The notes: generated from the sequence alone by a model not told the origin. Positions 26,828 through 38,304 are shown, counted from the stretch's first letter. The stretch is DNA of 64,000 nt from Steroidobacter agaridevorans (GCF_009932555.1 NZ_BLJO01000002.1:413907-477906); one strand, 5' to 3'. Numbers and translations are program-made.

Positions 26828-28201
26828 TCAACGCACATATCGCTGCTTGAGGAATGCATATAACGCACGAACCGTCTGCGGTTCCGCGCCCACCGGCCGG
26901 CCCGGGCGTTCCTTGCCATTCCATGCATACAGATCGATGTGCACCCAGGCGCGGGCATTGCTCACGAAGCGGCGCAGGAACAAGCCCGCGATGATGGAGC
27001 CCGAGAAGCCCGAAGTGGATACGTTGTTCACGTCGGCTATTTTGCTCGACAGCTCATCGTCGTAACCCGCCCACAAAGGCAGTCGCCACAGCGGATCGGA
27101 TTCGGCGGCGGCCGCGCGTAACAGTTCTTCGGCCGCCGAGTCGTCGTTGCTGTACAACGCCGGCAATTCCGGCCCGAGCGCCACTCGCGCCGCGCCCGTC
27201 AATGTCGCCGTATCGATCAGCAGGTCCGGTTGCTCTTCATCGGCGAGCGTCAATGCGTCGCATAGAATCAATCGCCCTTCGGCATCCGTGTTGCCGACTT
27301 CCACCGTCAGGCCTTTGCGCGTGCCCAACACGTCGCCAGGACGGAACGCATTGCCCGCGATCGAGTTCTCGACCATCGGCAGGATCACGCGCAATCGCAC
27401 CGGCAGCTTCGCATCCATGATGGTCTGCGCCAGCGCCAGCGCGACCGCGGCGCCGCCCATGTCTTTTTTCATCAGCAACATCGAAGCGCCCGGCTTGATG
27501 TCGAGGCCGCCGGTGTCGAAACAGACGCCCTTGCCGACCAAAGTCACTTTCGGCTTCGAGGCATCGCCCCATTCGATATCGACCAGTCTCGGCGCGACGG
27601 CCGCCGCACGGCCGACCGCGTGCACGGCGGGCAATCGTTCTTTCAGCAAGTCATCGCCGATGATGACCCGATGGCGCGCTCCATAACGGCGAGCGACTTC
27701 CACGGCCGCCTGCGCCAGCGCTTCGGGCGACATGTCGTTGGCGGGCGTATTGATCAGATCGCGCGCGAGCGAGCTCGCGGACTTCAATCTTTCCACCTCG
27801 GAGGCATCCGCTCCCTCAGGCAGGCGCAACTGAACAGAGCGTTGCGGGCCGCCGCGCTTGTAACGTTCGAAGCGATATTGTCCGTACGCCCAGCCGGCGG
27901 CGAACTGAGTCGCAGCGCGTGCCGGCAACGAGGTCGCGAGATGATACTGGCCGTCTGGCAGCCGATCGGCCAGGCCCGCACCGATCCAGTAGCTCTGCTC
28001 TTCGCGCGGGTTCTGCTTGCCGACGCCGACGATGGCGGCCACCGGCCGGCCCTGCGGGCCCGGCAGCAACAGCACTTTGTTTCGTTCCGCCTTGAAGCTG
28101 TGAGTCGCGGCCCAGTTGCGCACCGGCTCGTCTTGAGCTGTCCGCCACTGCTCGAACTCATCTTCGTGGAGCAGGTGCAAAGGAATGGAAATGGTGGTCA
28201 C
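26828..28201 (-). CDS. M17-family leucyl aminopeptidase
   Basis: Cytosolic metallo-aminopeptidase. The family signature NTDAEGRLILCDAL is intact, as is the metal-site stretch GKGVCFDTGGLDIKPG with the following KKDMGGAA. The N-terminal domain is short and divergent, as in the PepB-like branch. I put the start at GTG 28201, giving TTISIPLHLLHEDEFEQW and 457 residues. The frame remains open to 28288, and neither choice has a good Shine-Dalgarno, so the start is uncertain. It diverges from the ilvC leader and is followed directly by an EamA transporter gene. Confidence 0.88.
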   Translation of the reverse strand: MTTISIPLHLLHEDEFEQWRTAQDEPVRNWAATHSFKAERNKVLLLPGPQGRPVAAIVGVGKQNPREEQSYWIGAGLADRLPDGQYHLATSLPARAATQFAAGWAYGQYRFERYKRGGPQRSVQLRLPEGADASEVERLKSASSLARDLINTPANDMSPEALAQAAVEVARRYGARHRVIIGDDLLKERLPAVHAVGRAAAVAPRLVDIEWGDASKPKVTLVGKGVCFDTGGLDIKPGASMLLMKKDMGGAAVALALAQTIMDAKLPVRLRVILPMVENSIAGNAFRPGDVLGTRKGLTVEVGNTDAEGRLILCDALTLADEEQPDLLIDTATLTGAARVALGPELPALYSNDDSAAEELLRAAAAESDPLWRLPLWAGYDDELSSKIADVNNVSTSGFSGSIIAGLFLRRFVSNARAWVHIDLYAWNGKERPGRPVGAEPQTVRALYAFLKQRYVR

Positions 28202-28375
28202 GACGGTGCCGATCGATAGCGGGTGAGCTTTGTTCACAGGCTGGTCACAGCGTGACGCAGCGCTCACAAGAGTAGCGCAGCTTGACAAGTTACGCAGCCG
28301 TATGGTGCCATTTGCAGGCTTTAACGCATCAATTCAGACGCACGCACCGTTTTTACCGTCGTTACAAGTTAGGCC

Positions 28376-28501
28376 ATGCCCGCTGTCACACACGCCTCCG
28401 CCGAGATTGTCGGCCTCGCAACGATCGCCACGATCGTTGTAGTAGAGCGTGTAGTCGTCTCCGGCCTGCTGCGGCGGGTCGAGTGCGGGACCGGCGTCTG
28501 A
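28376..28501 (+). CDS. ilv leader peptide (attenuator control peptide)
   Basis: A 41-codon frame in the ilvC leader with 16 branched-chain residues: 10 Val, 3 Ile and 3 Leu. The core reads [18 protein letters not shown] followed by SGLL. A weak SD (AGG) precedes the ATG. Within the Ile/Val codons lies a perfect 9-base hairpin with a 3-base loop (28419-28427 with 28431-28439), a candidate pause structure. The frame ends 26 bases before a strong terminator and 130 bases before ilvC. This is the layout of classical transcription attenuation by branched-chain aminoacyl-tRNA supply. Confidence 0.8.
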   Translation: MPAVTHASAEIVGLATIATIVVVERVVVSGLLRRVECGTGV

Positions 28502-28571
28502 TCACCACAGGATAGAGATTCGCCACACGAACCCCGCACCGGCCAGCCCGAGGCGGGGTTCGCTCGTTTTT
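28463..28571 (+). terminator. ilvC attenuator: antiterminator arm and intrinsic terminator
   Basis: The terminator is a perfect 10-base stem (28528-28537 with 28553-28562), a 15-base loop, and T5 at 28567-28571. An upstream segment inside the leader frame, 28463-28474 (GGCC-TGC-TGCGG), can pair with 28534-28544 (CCGCA-CC-GGCC) and so would capture part of the terminator's 5' arm. Ribosome stalling on the upstream Ile/Val codons would favour this antiterminator; fast translation would let the terminator form. Stems are read directly; the switch mechanism is inference from known ilv attenuators. Confidence 0.8.
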
Positions 28572-28631
28572 GAGATACAGATTTCTTTCAACACACACAC
28601 GCTTTTTAGCTTGTTTTATTCGGAGAGCGAC

Positions 28632-29630
<999 letters not shown>

Positions 29631-29652
29631 TTTTTCGAACGTTCGTCTCTGG

Positions 29653-29677
29653 AAACGGCGCCTTCGGGCGCCGTTTT
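29653..29677 (+). terminator. Intrinsic terminator after ilvC
   Basis: A 10-base stem (29653-29662 with 29667-29676) closed by a TTCG tetraloop and ending in a run of T starts 22 bases after the ilvC stop. It should reduce or stop read-through into ilvE, which begins 33 bases later. Confidence 0.85.
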
Positions 29678-29710
29678 CGGCTGCGGACCTCGCCACAGGA
29701 GAACCCGACG

Positions 29711-30667
29711 ATGCCCATCAATGCAGCGAAACACATCTGGTACAACGGCAAGCTCGTGCCCTGGGAAAAAGCCACAGTACACGTACTGGCCCACGCGCTG
29801 CATTACGGCTCGACGGTATTCGAAGGCGAGCGCGCTTATCCGACGCCGAACGGCCCGGTGATTTTTCGTTTGAAGGATCACACCCGGCGGCTGTTCGACT
29901 CGGCGAAGATCTATTCCATCGAGATCCCCTACACGCCCGAGCAGATCAGCGCGGCGTGCAAGGAGATCATCAACGCCAACGGCCTCACCCAGGGTGCGTA
30001 CCTGCGGCCGTTCGCGTTTCGCAGCTACGGCGAAATCGGCGTCGCGCCGAAGATTTCCCCACCCATCGACACCGTGGTCGCGGCCTTCGAATGGGGCTCG
30101 TATCTCGGCTCCGAAGGGTTGGAGAACGGCGTCGATGTGATGGTGTCGTCATGGCAGCGCCTGGCGCCGAACACGATTCCGGCGCTGGGCAAGGCCGCTG
30201 GCAACTACCTCTCGAGCCAGCTGATCAGCATGGAAGCGAAGCGGCTTGGTTTTGCCGAAGGCATCGGCCTCGGCGTCGACGGCACGGTGAGCGAAGGCGC
30301 CGGCGAGAATCTGTTCGTGATCCGCGATGGCGTGATTTACACGCCGGGTCTCGCGAACTCGATTCTCCAGGGCATCACGCGCGACAGCATCATCACGCTG
30401 GCGCGTGCCCATGGGTTCGAAGTCCGAGAACAACCCCTGCCGCGTGAATTCCTCTACCTCGCGGACGAGATCTTCATGACCGGCACGGCGGCTGAGATCA
30501 CGCCGGTACGCTCGGTGGACAAGATCACCGTCGGCGCCGGCAAGCGCGGCCCGATCACCGAAGCGCTCCAGACGGCCTTCTTCGGTTTGTTCACGGGCAA
30601 GACCGCGGACAAATGGGGCTGGCTGGAGCTTTGCGAGGACGGTTCCAAGCAGGCGGTAGGCGCCTAA
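29711..30667 (+). CDS. ilvE: Branched-chain amino acid aminotransferase
   Basis: PLP enzyme for the last step of Ile, Val and Leu synthesis. From ATG 29711, after an AGGAG, it has 318 residues, near the family norm. Fold-type IV features are HALHYGSTVFEGERAY, the Lys segment PALGKAAGNYLSSQLI, and the phosphate-binding GITRDSIITLA. The reading frame continues far upstream within ilvC, but that part is not IlvE. It lies between ilvC and leuCDB, which makes this a branched-chain cluster lacking ilvBN, ilvD and leuA in the window. Confidence 0.95.
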   Translation: MPINAAKHIWYNGKLVPWEKATVHVLAHALHYGSTVFEGERAYPTPNGPVIFRLKDHTRRLFDSAKIYSIEIPYTPEQISAACKEIINANGLTQGAYLRPFAFRSYGEIGVAPKISPPIDTVVAAFEWGSYLGSEGLENGVDVMVSSWQRLAPNTIPALGKAAGNYLSSQLISMEAKRLGFAEGIGLGVDGTVSEGAGENLFVIRDGVIYTPGLANSILQGITRDSIITLARAHGFEVREQPLPREFLYLADEIFMTGTAAEITPVRSVDKITVGAGKRGPITEALQTAFFGLFTGKTADKWGWLELCEDGSKQAVGA

Positions 30668-30682
30668 GCGTTTGATTCGGAG

Positions 30683-30744
30683 GGGCGCCGCTGCAATGGC
30701 GGCGCTCCATCTCCGCTGACGATGGCCCCTTCGGCAATCGTCAG
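30683..30744 (+). other. Two consecutive hairpins between ilvE and leuC
   Basis: The first hairpin is a GC-rich 7-base stem (30685-30691 with 30699-30705) that starts shortly after the ilvE stop. The second is an 8-base stem, CTGACGAT with ATCGTCAG (30716-30723 with 30737-30744). Neither is followed by a T run. They may mark the ilvE 3' end or affect leuC expression. Confidence 0.4.
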
Positions 30745-30808
30745 CCCTGCTCACACCCCGCCCTGGCATCCTTGCAGCTTCACCATTTCCGTCAAATGGT
30801 CTAGCTCC

Positions 30809-32215
30809 ATGTCCGCCAAGACCCTGTTCGAAAAAGTCTGGGAACAGCACCAGGTCGTGCCCGAATCCGCCGACACGCCGGCGGTGCTGTACATCGATCT
30901 GCACCTCGTTCACGAGGTCACCTCGCCCCAAGCTTTCTCCGTGCTGCGTGCCGAAAACCTGAAAGTGCGTCGGCCCGATCGCGTGCTGGCGACCATGGAT
31001 CACTCCACGCCCACCGATCCCGATGAAGTGTTCGGTCGCGTGCCGATCAAGGTCGAATCCGCCGCGCGTCAGGTGAAGGAGCTCGAGAAGAACTGCCGCG
31101 AGTTCGGCATCGAGCTGCATGGCCTCGATCGAGACACTCGCGGCATCGTGCACGTGATCGGCCCCGAGCTGGGCGCGACTCAGCCCGGTAAGACCATCGT
31201 GTGCGGCGACAGCCACACGGCCACGCACGGTGCGTTCGGCGCCCTCGCCTTCGGCATCGGCACCACGGAAGTGGGCCACGTGCTCGCGACGCAATGTTTG
31301 TTACAGCGCCGCCCGAAGACGCTCGCCATCGAAGTCACTGGCAAGCTGCGTCCCGGTGTAACCGCGAAAGATCTCATCCTCGCCATCATCGGCGAGATCG
31401 GCGTGTCCGGCGGCACCGGCTACGTCATCGAGTATCGCGGCTCGGCCATCGAAGCTTTGTCGATGGAAGAGCGCATGACCGTTTGCAACATGTCCATCGA
31501 AGCCGGTGCGCGCGCCGGCATGATCGCGCCGGACGAAACAACGTTCGCGTATTTGAAGGGCCGTCGCTTCGCGCCCCAAGGCAAAGCCTGGGACGAAGCT
31601 GTCGCGCGCTGGCGCGAATTGAAGAGCGATCCCGGGGCGAAGTTCGATCGTGTCGTCAGCATCGACGCAAGCAAGCTCGAGCCCATGATCAGCTACGGCA
31701 CGCATCCGGGCATGGTCGTTCCCATCAGCGGCAAAGTGCCCGATGTCGCCAACGATCCCGTGCATGCGAAGGCGCTGAACTACATGGGCCTGAACGGCGG
31801 TGAGCCGATGGTCGGCAAACCGATCCAGGTGGTGTTCATCGGCAGCTGCACGAACGGGCGCCTGTCGGATCTCGAGCTCGCAGCGGGCGTGCTGAAAGGC
31901 CGCAAGGTCGCAAGCGGCGTTCGCATGCTCGTGGTGCCGGGCTCACAACAGGTGAAGCGCGAAGCCGAGCGTCTCGGTCTCGACAAGATCTTTACCGACG
32001 CCGGCGCGCAATGGCGTGAGTCCGGTTGCTCGATGTGCATCGGCATGAATGGCGACACCGCCGCTCGTGGTGAGTACGCCGTGAGCACGAGCAATCGCAA
32101 CTTCGAAGGTCGTCAAGGCGCGGGCGCACGCACGTTGCTCGCAAGCCCCGCGACAGCAGCTGCCGCAGCGATCGCCGGCAAGATCGCCGATCCTCGCGCC
32201 TATCTCCCTCACTGA
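30809..32215 (+). CDS. leuC: 3-isopropylmalate dehydratase large subunit
   Basis: Iron-sulfur isomerase subunit in leucine synthesis, acting with LeuD. From ATG 30809 ([17 protein letters not shown]) it has 468 residues, as expected. The [4Fe-4S] ligands are in GSCTNGR and [28 protein letters not shown] and the C-terminal NRNFEGRQG are conserved. An in-frame start at 30722 would add 29 non-conserved residues. It is followed 10 bases later by leuD. Confidence 0.97.
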   Translation: MSAKTLFEKVWEQHQVVPESADTPAVLYIDLHLVHEVTSPQAFSVLRAENLKVRRPDRVLATMDHSTPTDPDEVFGRVPIKVESAARQVKELEKNCREFGIELHGLDRDTRGIVHVIGPELGATQPGKTIVCGDSHTATHGAFGALAFGIGTTEVGHVLATQCLLQRRPKTLAIEVTGKLRPGVTAKDLILAIIGEIGVSGGTGYVIEYRGSAIEALSMEERMTVCNMSIEAGARAGMIAPDETTFAYLKGRRFAPQGKAWDEAVARWRELKSDPGAKFDRVVSIDASKLEPMISYGTHPGMVVPISGKVPDVANDPVHAKALNYMGLNGGEPMVGKPIQVVFIGSCTNGRLSDLELAAGVLKGRKVASGVRMLVVPGSQQVKREAERLGLDKIFTDAGAQWRESGCSMCIGMNGDTAARGEYAVSTSNRNFEGRQGAGARTLLASPATAAAAAIAGKIADPRAYLPH

Positions 32216-32225
32216 GCGCCCGACC

Positions 32226-32804
32226 ATGCAACCCATCCGCACGATCGAGTCTCGCACCGTCGTCATTCCGGTGACGAACATCGACACCGACCAGATCATT
32301 CCCGCACGTTTCCTCACCACGACGACGCGCGAGGGCCTGGGCAAACAAGCTTTCGCCGATTGGCGTTACGACGCGAACGGCGCCGTGAAGAGCGATTTCA
32401 TCCTGAACAAGCCGGAAGTCGCCGGCTGCGGCGTCCTGGTCGCGGGCCGCAACTTCGGCTGTGGCTCATCGCGCGAGCACGCGCCGTGGGCGCTGCTGGA
32501 CTACGGTTTTCGCGCCGTCATCAGCACCGAGATCGCCGACATCTTCCGCAACAACTCGCTGAAGAACGGCCTGCTGCCCATCGTCGTCGATGACCAGACG
32601 CACGGGTGGTTGATGAACAATCCCGGTGCAAACGTCAAGATCGACCTGGAAACGACCACACTCACCTTGCCGACCTGCGCCACCGCGAAGTTCCCCATCG
32701 AAGGCTTCGCGCGCGTGTGCTTGATGAACGGCGTCGACGAGCTCGGCTTCCTGCTGCAACAAGCGCCGGCGATCGAGCGTTACGAAGCCGCTCGCACCTA
32801 CTGA
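32226..32804 (+). CDS. leuD: 3-isopropylmalate dehydratase small subunit
   Basis: Swivelling subunit that completes the LeuC active site. The 192 residues include [30 protein letters not shown], and [14 protein letters not shown], all typical. It lies between leuC and leuB on one strand with short gaps (10 and 19 bases), so leuCDB are probably one transcript. Confidence 0.97.
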   Translation: MQPIRTIESRTVVIPVTNIDTDQIIPARFLTTTTREGLGKQAFADWRYDANGAVKSDFILNKPEVAGCGVLVAGRNFGCGSSREHAPWALLDYGFRAVISTEIADIFRNNSLKNGLLPIVVDDQTHGWLMNNPGANVKIDLETTTLTLPTCATAKFPIEGFARVCLMNGVDELGFLLQQAPAIERYEAARTY

Positions 32805-32823
32805 TCTTCGCAAGACAAGTTCT

Positions 32824-33888
32824 ATGACCAAAGCAAGCATCGTGGTTCTGGGCGGCGACGGCATCGGCCCTGAAGTCACTCAACAGGGCGTGCGTGTGCT
32901 GGAAGCGATTGCCAGCCGCTATGGACACGATTTCCAGTTCGCCCACCATTTGATCGGTGGCGCCGCGATCGACGCGACTCACAGCGCTCTGCCCTCGCAA
33001 ACGACGTCGGCGTGCGGCACTGCTGATGCCGTACTGCTGGGCGCGGTGGGCGGTCCCAAGTGGTCCGACCCGAACGCGAAGATCCGTCCCGAACAAGGCT
33101 TGCTCGCGTTGCGTAAGGCGCTTGGCTTGTTCGCAAACCTGCGGCCGGTCTCGCTGCACACCGAACTGCTCGACGCGTCACCGCTCAAGCCTGAGGTCCT
33201 CAAGGGCACCGACATCATGGTCGTGCGTGAGCTCACGGGCGGCATCTACTTCGGTGAGAAGACACGCACAGAGAATTCGGCAAGCGACCTGTGCACCTAC
33301 TCCGTCGAAGAGATCACTCGCGTGACTCGCGTTGCCGGCAATCTCGCGCGTGGCCGACGCAAATTCATCACGTCGGTCGACAAAGCGAACGTGTTGGAAA
33401 CATCGCGGCTGTGGCGGAGCACGGTCGAGAAAGTGCTCAATGAAGAATTTCCGGACGTGAAGTACGAGCATCAGCTGGTCGACTCGGCGGCGATGCTGTT
33501 GATCCGCAAGCCCGCGCACTTCGACGTCGTGCTGACCGAAAATATGTTTGGCGACATTCTCACCGACGAAGCATCGATGCTCGCAGGCTCGCTCGGCTTG
33601 TTGCCATCCGCTTCGCTCGGCGCCGGCAAGCTCGGCTTGTATGAGCCCATCCATGGCTCGGCGCCCGATATCGCGGGCAAAGGCATCGCGAATCCGTACG
33701 GCACCCTCCTCAGCGTTGCGATGCTTCTGCGTCACTCGCTCGACCTGCCGAAGGAAGCCGCGGCGATCGAAAAGGCGGTCGCCGAGGTCATTTCGGAGGG
33801 CGTCCGGACGGCCGATATTGCCGCCGGCTCGCAGCCGGCAAGCACCGTTCAGGCGGGTGACGCGGTGCTGGCCAAACTCATGAAGTAG
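32824..33888 (+). CDS. leuB: 3-isopropylmalate dehydrogenase
   Basis: NAD-dependent oxidative decarboxylase of leucine synthesis; 354 residues. Motifs are [11 protein letters not shown], the substrate loop [41 protein letters not shown], and the NAD-site segment [19 protein letters not shown]. It ends the leuCDB group. The next 300 bases hold a possible small RNA gene and then a convergent gene. Confidence 0.97.
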   Translation: MTKASIVVLGGDGIGPEVTQQGVRVLEAIASRYGHDFQFAHHLIGGAAIDATHSALPSQTTSACGTADAVLLGAVGGPKWSDPNAKIRPEQGLLALRKALGLFANLRPVSLHTELLDASPLKPEVLKGTDIMVVRELTGGIYFGEKTRTENSASDLCTYSVEEITRVTRVAGNLARGRRKFITSVDKANVLETSRLWRSTVEKVLNEEFPDVKYEHQLVDSAAMLLIRKPAHFDVVLTENMFGDILTDEASMLAGSLGLLPSASLGAGKLGLYEPIHGSAPDIAGKGIANPYGTLLSVAMLLRHSLDLPKEAAAIEKAVAEVISEGVRTADIAAGSQPASTVQAGDAVLAKLMK

Positions 33889-33947
33889 GCCGTTAAGTTA
33901 TTGATTTTATTGGCACGAAAAAGTTTTCAGCCGGTCGCAGAATAATC

Positions 33948-33978
33948 TTGACCACAATCCGGGCGAACCGGTTATGAT
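33948..33978 (+). promoter_or_regulatory. Candidate promoter for RNA downstream of leuB
   Basis: TTGACC at 33948-33953 and TATGAT at 33973-33978 are good -35 and -10 hexamers, but the 19-base spacer is longer than ideal. It lies in a locally AT-richer stretch 60 bases after leuB, with no gene downstream on this strand before the terminator at 34186. Confidence 0.4.
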
Positions 33979-33984
33979 CTGTCC

Positions 33985-34186
33985 CAAGCGACGGATTCGA
34001 TCTCTTCCGCCGCTTCCGCCTTCGGGCAAATCTCCATGTCTCGGCCACTACGGTCGAGGTGTCTTTGGTGGAAACGGGACTCGTGTCGGGTTAGTCCCCA
34101 AGGTCGGTATCGGCTCAAACCGATGCCGCCACGACGTAAGTCTTAAGTTGCCACATCCCAGGCCGGCCTAGCGCCGGCCTGTTTTT
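33985..34186 (+). ncRNA. Candidate structured small RNA
   Basis: About 200 bases between a plausible promoter and a strong intrinsic terminator contain no convincing reading frame but a series of hairpins: CTCGGCC-ACTAC-GGTCGAG, GGGACT/AGTCCC, GGTATCGG-CTCAAA-CCGATGCC (34106-34127), and the terminator stem. The sequence does not match 6S, 4.5S, tmRNA or RNase P RNA as I know them, nor a GGA-repeat CsrA-binding RNA. It could instead be a long leuB 3' untranslated region. The 5' end is a guess from the -10 box. Confidence 0.4.
34159..34186 (+). terminator. Intrinsic terminator
   Basis: A perfect 9-base stem (34159-34167 with 34173-34181), loop CTAGC, and T5 at 34182-34186. It ends either leuB transcription or the proposed small RNA, and faces the stop of the convergent enoyl-CoA hydratase gene at 34198. 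Confidence 0.88.
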
Positions 34187-34197
34187 ATCCACAGCCT

Positions 34198-35085
34198 TCA
34201 CGGCCCCGACACCCACTCCTTATAAAAGAGTGGCAGGTCGGTACTGACGCGGCTCTGGAACTCGGGCGCCCGCTTCTCCAGGAAAGCCCGGACCCCTTCC
34301 TTGCCGTCCGCAATACTCGTGTAAAACATACCCAGTGAGTCGATCCGGTGTGCTTCGACCGGGTGCGGCTCGGCGGCGTTGCGGTAAAGCATCTGCCGGG
34401 CCAGGGCCAGCGCCACCGGCGATCGATTGTCGACAATCTTGTGGGCCAATTTGCGCGCCTCGTCCAAGAGCTGTTCCGCTGGATGGACCGACCTGACCAG
34501 CCGGCCACGCAAAGCTTCCTGAGCATCGAAAATATCCGCGGTGTAGACCCATTCCAGCGCCTGCTGGATTCCGACGATCCGCGGCAGGAACCAGGAGGAA
34601 CAGGCTTCCGGGACGATGCCGATTTTCCCGAAGACAAACCCGATCCGGGCCTTCTCCGACGCCAACCGGATATCCATGGCCAGGGTCATGGTCGCGCCAA
34701 TGCCGACCGCAGCGCCGTTGATCGCGCAGATCACCGGCTTGGTGCACTCGTAAATCGCCAGGGTGACCCGGCCGCCGGTATCGCGAATGCCCTGCACGAC
34801 GGCCGGATCATCGAGGCGCTCGTGCATGTCCTCGAGCGTCGGCCGCAGCGACTCGTCCAATCCAAACACATTGCCAGGCGCCGACAAATCCATGCCGGCG
34901 CAGAACGCTTTGCCTGCGCCGGTGACGATGATGGCGCGGACCGTATCATCCCCACTCGCGCGCTGGAACGCATCGATCAATTCATTCGCCATCTCCGGCG
35001 TGAATGCATTCATCTGCTCCGGACGATGCAGTGTGAGCGTGAGAATGCCTTCGCTCACCTCGTAACGAATTGTTTGATAGCTCAC
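34198..35085 (-). CDS. Enoyl-CoA hydratase/isomerase (crotonase) family protein
   Basis: A 295-residue crotonase-fold protein that probably acts on an acyl-CoA. It has the oxyanion-hole motifs GAGKAFCAGMDLS and NGAAVGIGATMTLAMDIRLAS, and GKIGIVPEACSSWFLP of the later active-site region. It starts 7 bases after a nitronate monooxygenase-like gene, so the two are an operon. No other beta-oxidation genes are next to it, so its substrate is unclear. Confidence 0.9.
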   Translation of the reverse strand: MSYQTIRYEVSEGILTLTLHRPEQMNAFTPEMANELIDAFQRASGDDTVRAIIVTGAGKAFCAGMDLSAPGNVFGLDESLRPTLEDMHERLDDPAVVQGIRDTGGRVTLAIYECTKPVICAINGAAVGIGATMTLAMDIRLASEKARIGFVFGKIGIVPEACSSWFLPRIVGIQQALEWVYTADIFDAQEALRGRLVRSVHPAEQLLDEARKLAHKIVDNRSPVALALARQMLYRNAAEPHPVEAHRIDSLGMFYTSIADGKEGVRAFLEKRAPEFQSRVSTDLPLFYKEWVSGP

Positions 35086-35092
35086 GTCGACC

Positions 35093-36124
<1,032 letters not shown>

Positions 36125-37291
36125 CTATTTGACGGCGGCCGCGCGATCCAATCCGGCACGCAGATCTTGCACCAGATCTTCGACGGCTTCGATGCCCACT
36201 GAGAGTCGCAGCAGCGTCTCGCCGATGCCAGCCGCGCGCTGAGCGTCAGCATCCATTGCCGCGTGCGTCATCGACGAAGGATGCGCGACCAGACTTTCCA
36301 CGCCACCCAACGATTCCGCGAGCGAGAATGTTTGCAGACCTTCGAGGAACGCGCACACGTTCGCAGTCCCGCCACGCAGTTCAAAGCTCACCATCGCGCC
36401 GAAGCCGGTCTGCTGACGCTTGGCCAGCTCGTGCTGAGGATGCGACGGCAACCCCGGGTAATACACTTTCTTCACGGCCGGATGATCGTTCAAGACATTC
36501 GCAATCTCGAGCGCGTTGTCACCGTGCACCTTCAAGCGAGCATGCAGCGTGCGAATGCCTCGCAACGTCATGAAGCTGTCGAACGGCGCGCCGGTGACGC
36601 CGATACAGTTCGCCCACCACACCATGCGCTCGTGCAGCTCGGACGTGGAGGAAACAATCGCGCCGCCGACCACGTCGCTGTGGCCGTTCAGATATTTGGT
36701 AGTCGAGTGCAGCACGAAATCGGCGCCCAGCGACAGCGGCTGCTGCCACACCGGCGACAGGAACGTGTTATCCACGAGCAGCCACGCGCCGATCGCATGG
36801 GCCTTATCGGCGAGCTTGCGAATGTCGACGATACGCAGCAGCGGATTGCTCGGCGTTTCGACCCAAACGAGCTTGGGCTTACGGGCCAGAGCCGCCGTCA
36901 GCGCCGCCTCGTCGGTCTGATCGACGAATTCAACTCGCAACTGTCCGCGACGAGCGAGATTGCTGAACAGGCGATGCGTGCCGCCATAACAGTCATGCGG
37001 AGCAATCAACAGGTCGTCGTGCGACAGCAGCTGACACGCAAGATGAACGGCCGACATGCCCGAAGCGGTAACCACCGCACCGGCGCCCCCTTCGAGCGAT
37101 GCGATGGCTTCGCCCAGCGCATCGCGCGTCGGATTGCCCGAGCGCGAATAGTCATACGTGCGCTTCTCGCCAAAACACTTGAACGAGAACGTCGACGTGA
37201 GATGCAGCGGCGGCACCACCGCGCCGTGCTGAGGATCGGAATCGAGAGCGGCGCGGACTGCGCGAGTCGCGGCCGAGGGAGCCCAAGTCAT
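36125..37291 (-). CDS. metB: Cystathionine gamma-synthase
   Basis: PLP enzyme joining an activated homoserine with cysteine in methionine synthesis. The 388 residues show the Cys/Met metabolism signature: YDYSRSGNPTRDALG, the PLP Lys in LHSTTKYLNGHSDVVGG, and SLAESLGGVESLVAHP. The ATG overlaps the metX stop (ATGA), so translation is coupled. With metX under a SAM-I riboswitch, this gives feedback control of transsulfuration. O-acetylhomoserine sulfhydrylase is a close relative and cannot be fully excluded. Confidence 0.88.
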   Translation of the reverse strand: MTWAPSAATRAVRAALDSDPQHGAVVPPLHLTSTFSFKCFGEKRTYDYSRSGNPTRDALGEAIASLEGGAGAVVTASGMSAVHLACQLLSHDDLLIAPHDCYGGTHRLFSNLARRGQLRVEFVDQTDEAALTAALARKPKLVWVETPSNPLLRIVDIRKLADKAHAIGAWLLVDNTFLSPVWQQPLSLGADFVLHSTTKYLNGHSDVVGGAIVSSTSELHERMVWWANCIGVTGAPFDSFMTLRGIRTLHARLKVHGDNALEIANVLNDHPAVKKVYYPGLPSHPQHELAKRQQTGFGAMVSFELRGGTANVCAFLEGLQTFSLAESLGGVESLVAHPSSMTHAAMDADAQRAAGIGETLLRLSVGIEAVEDLVQDLRAGLDRAAAVK

Positions 37292-38304
37292 TTCACATCT
37301 CCGGTAGTCGACAACGCGCGGGTGAACACCTCACGCAGTGCCTGCGTCTCTTTCAGAAAGGCATCGTGGCCATACAGCGACGAGAGCTCGACGAGCTGCA
37401 CCGGGCCGCTCACCGACTGTTTGAGCAGTCGCATGTCGGACAGCGGCACCAGCTGATCCTCGATGACCGCCACCAGCCAGGTGGCCACGCGAATCTTCGC
37501 CGGATCGACCTGATGCAGATCGATGGACTCCGACAGGCACACGAACGCTTCGGGAATATAGGTGGCCGCGTAGGCGTCGCCCCGCGACAGCAAATAAGAC
37601 TCGACCGGGAATTGGAACCGTCCATCGACCCGCGTCGCCGGGCCGGCAAAGCGCTGCTCGAATTCATTGGCGCTGCGATACGTCGCCATCGCAAGCGCGC
37701 GCGCCAGCCGCAGGCCTTCCGCGCCCTGCCCGTTCTGAGCGGCATATCGAACGATTGAACGCTGCACGCTGCGCCACGCGGTTGCCATGGGATGAGGTCG
37801 ATGCGCAGCGCTGATGACGATGATGCGATTCACCAGCTCGGGCCAACGCTCCGCGAACGCGAGCGCCACCATACCGCCATAAGAAGCGCCGACGATCGCC
37901 TCCAATCGCGCGAGCTGCAGATGCTCGGCGACTCGACGCAGAATTTCGGCCTGGTCCTGGGAGGCGATCGATGGGAAATCGTTCTGGCCGGCACTTGGAC
38001 CGGTGCTCGCGCCGCTGCCGCCGAGGAAGTCGATGCCAAGGATGCGGTAGCTGCTGCTATCGAGCGCTCGACCGGGCCCGATGATGTCGCTCCACCAGCC
38101 CTTTTCCTTGGCGGTGTCGATGACGGCCCGGCCGGCGGAGATCCCGCCCAGCGCCACAATCACGGGCGCGGCGGGATTGCCGACCAGCCGCCAGGCGACT
38201 CGGACGTCACGCAGCTCGCCGCCAAAATGCAGCGGCAACGGCTCTTGAAGCTCCAGCACGCCCTCGTGAACAGCCACGGGGGTGGGCTCGGGCACAGCAT
38301 TCAT
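37288..38304 (-). CDS. metX: Homoserine O-acyltransferase (MetX family; probably succinyltransferase)
   Basis: Activates homoserine for methionine synthesis. The alpha/beta-hydrolase fold is visible with the nucleophile elbow VGASYGGMVALAFAERWP, an early GGISAGR, the acidic-loop segment AVIEDQLVPLSD, and the late His in YGHDAFLKE. The 338-residue length is somewhat short for MetX. Xanthomonad relatives use succinyl-CoA, which would suit the metB partner. It is the first gene after the SAM-I riboswitch, with GGAG ten bases before the ATG. Confidence 0.88.
   Translation of the reverse strand: MNAVPEPTPVAVHEGVLELQEPLPLHFGGELRDVRVAWRLVGNPAAPVIVALGGISAGRAVIDTAKEKGWWSDIIGPGRALDSSSYRILGIDFLGGSGASTGPSAGQNDFPSIASQDQAEILRRVAEHLQLARLEAIVGASYGGMVALAFAERWPELVNRIIVISAAHRPHPMATAWRSVQRSIVRYAAQNGQGAEGLRLARALAMATYRSANEFEQRFAGPATRVDGRFQFPVESYLLSRGDAYAATYIPEAFVCLSESIDLHQVDPAKIRVATWLVAVIEDQLVPLSDMRLLKQSVSGPVQLVELSSLYGHDAFLKETQALREVFTRALSTTGDVK

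Noticed and set aside
30694..30717. A seven-codon frame (M-A-A-L-H-L-R) before leuC as a leucine leader
   Set aside because: It has only two Leu codons and no terminator or antiterminator follows.
33985..34186. 6S, tmRNA, SRP or RNase P RNA as the identity of the candidate RNA
   Set aside because: The end pairing and conserved cores of these RNAs are not present, and RNase P and tmRNA would be longer.
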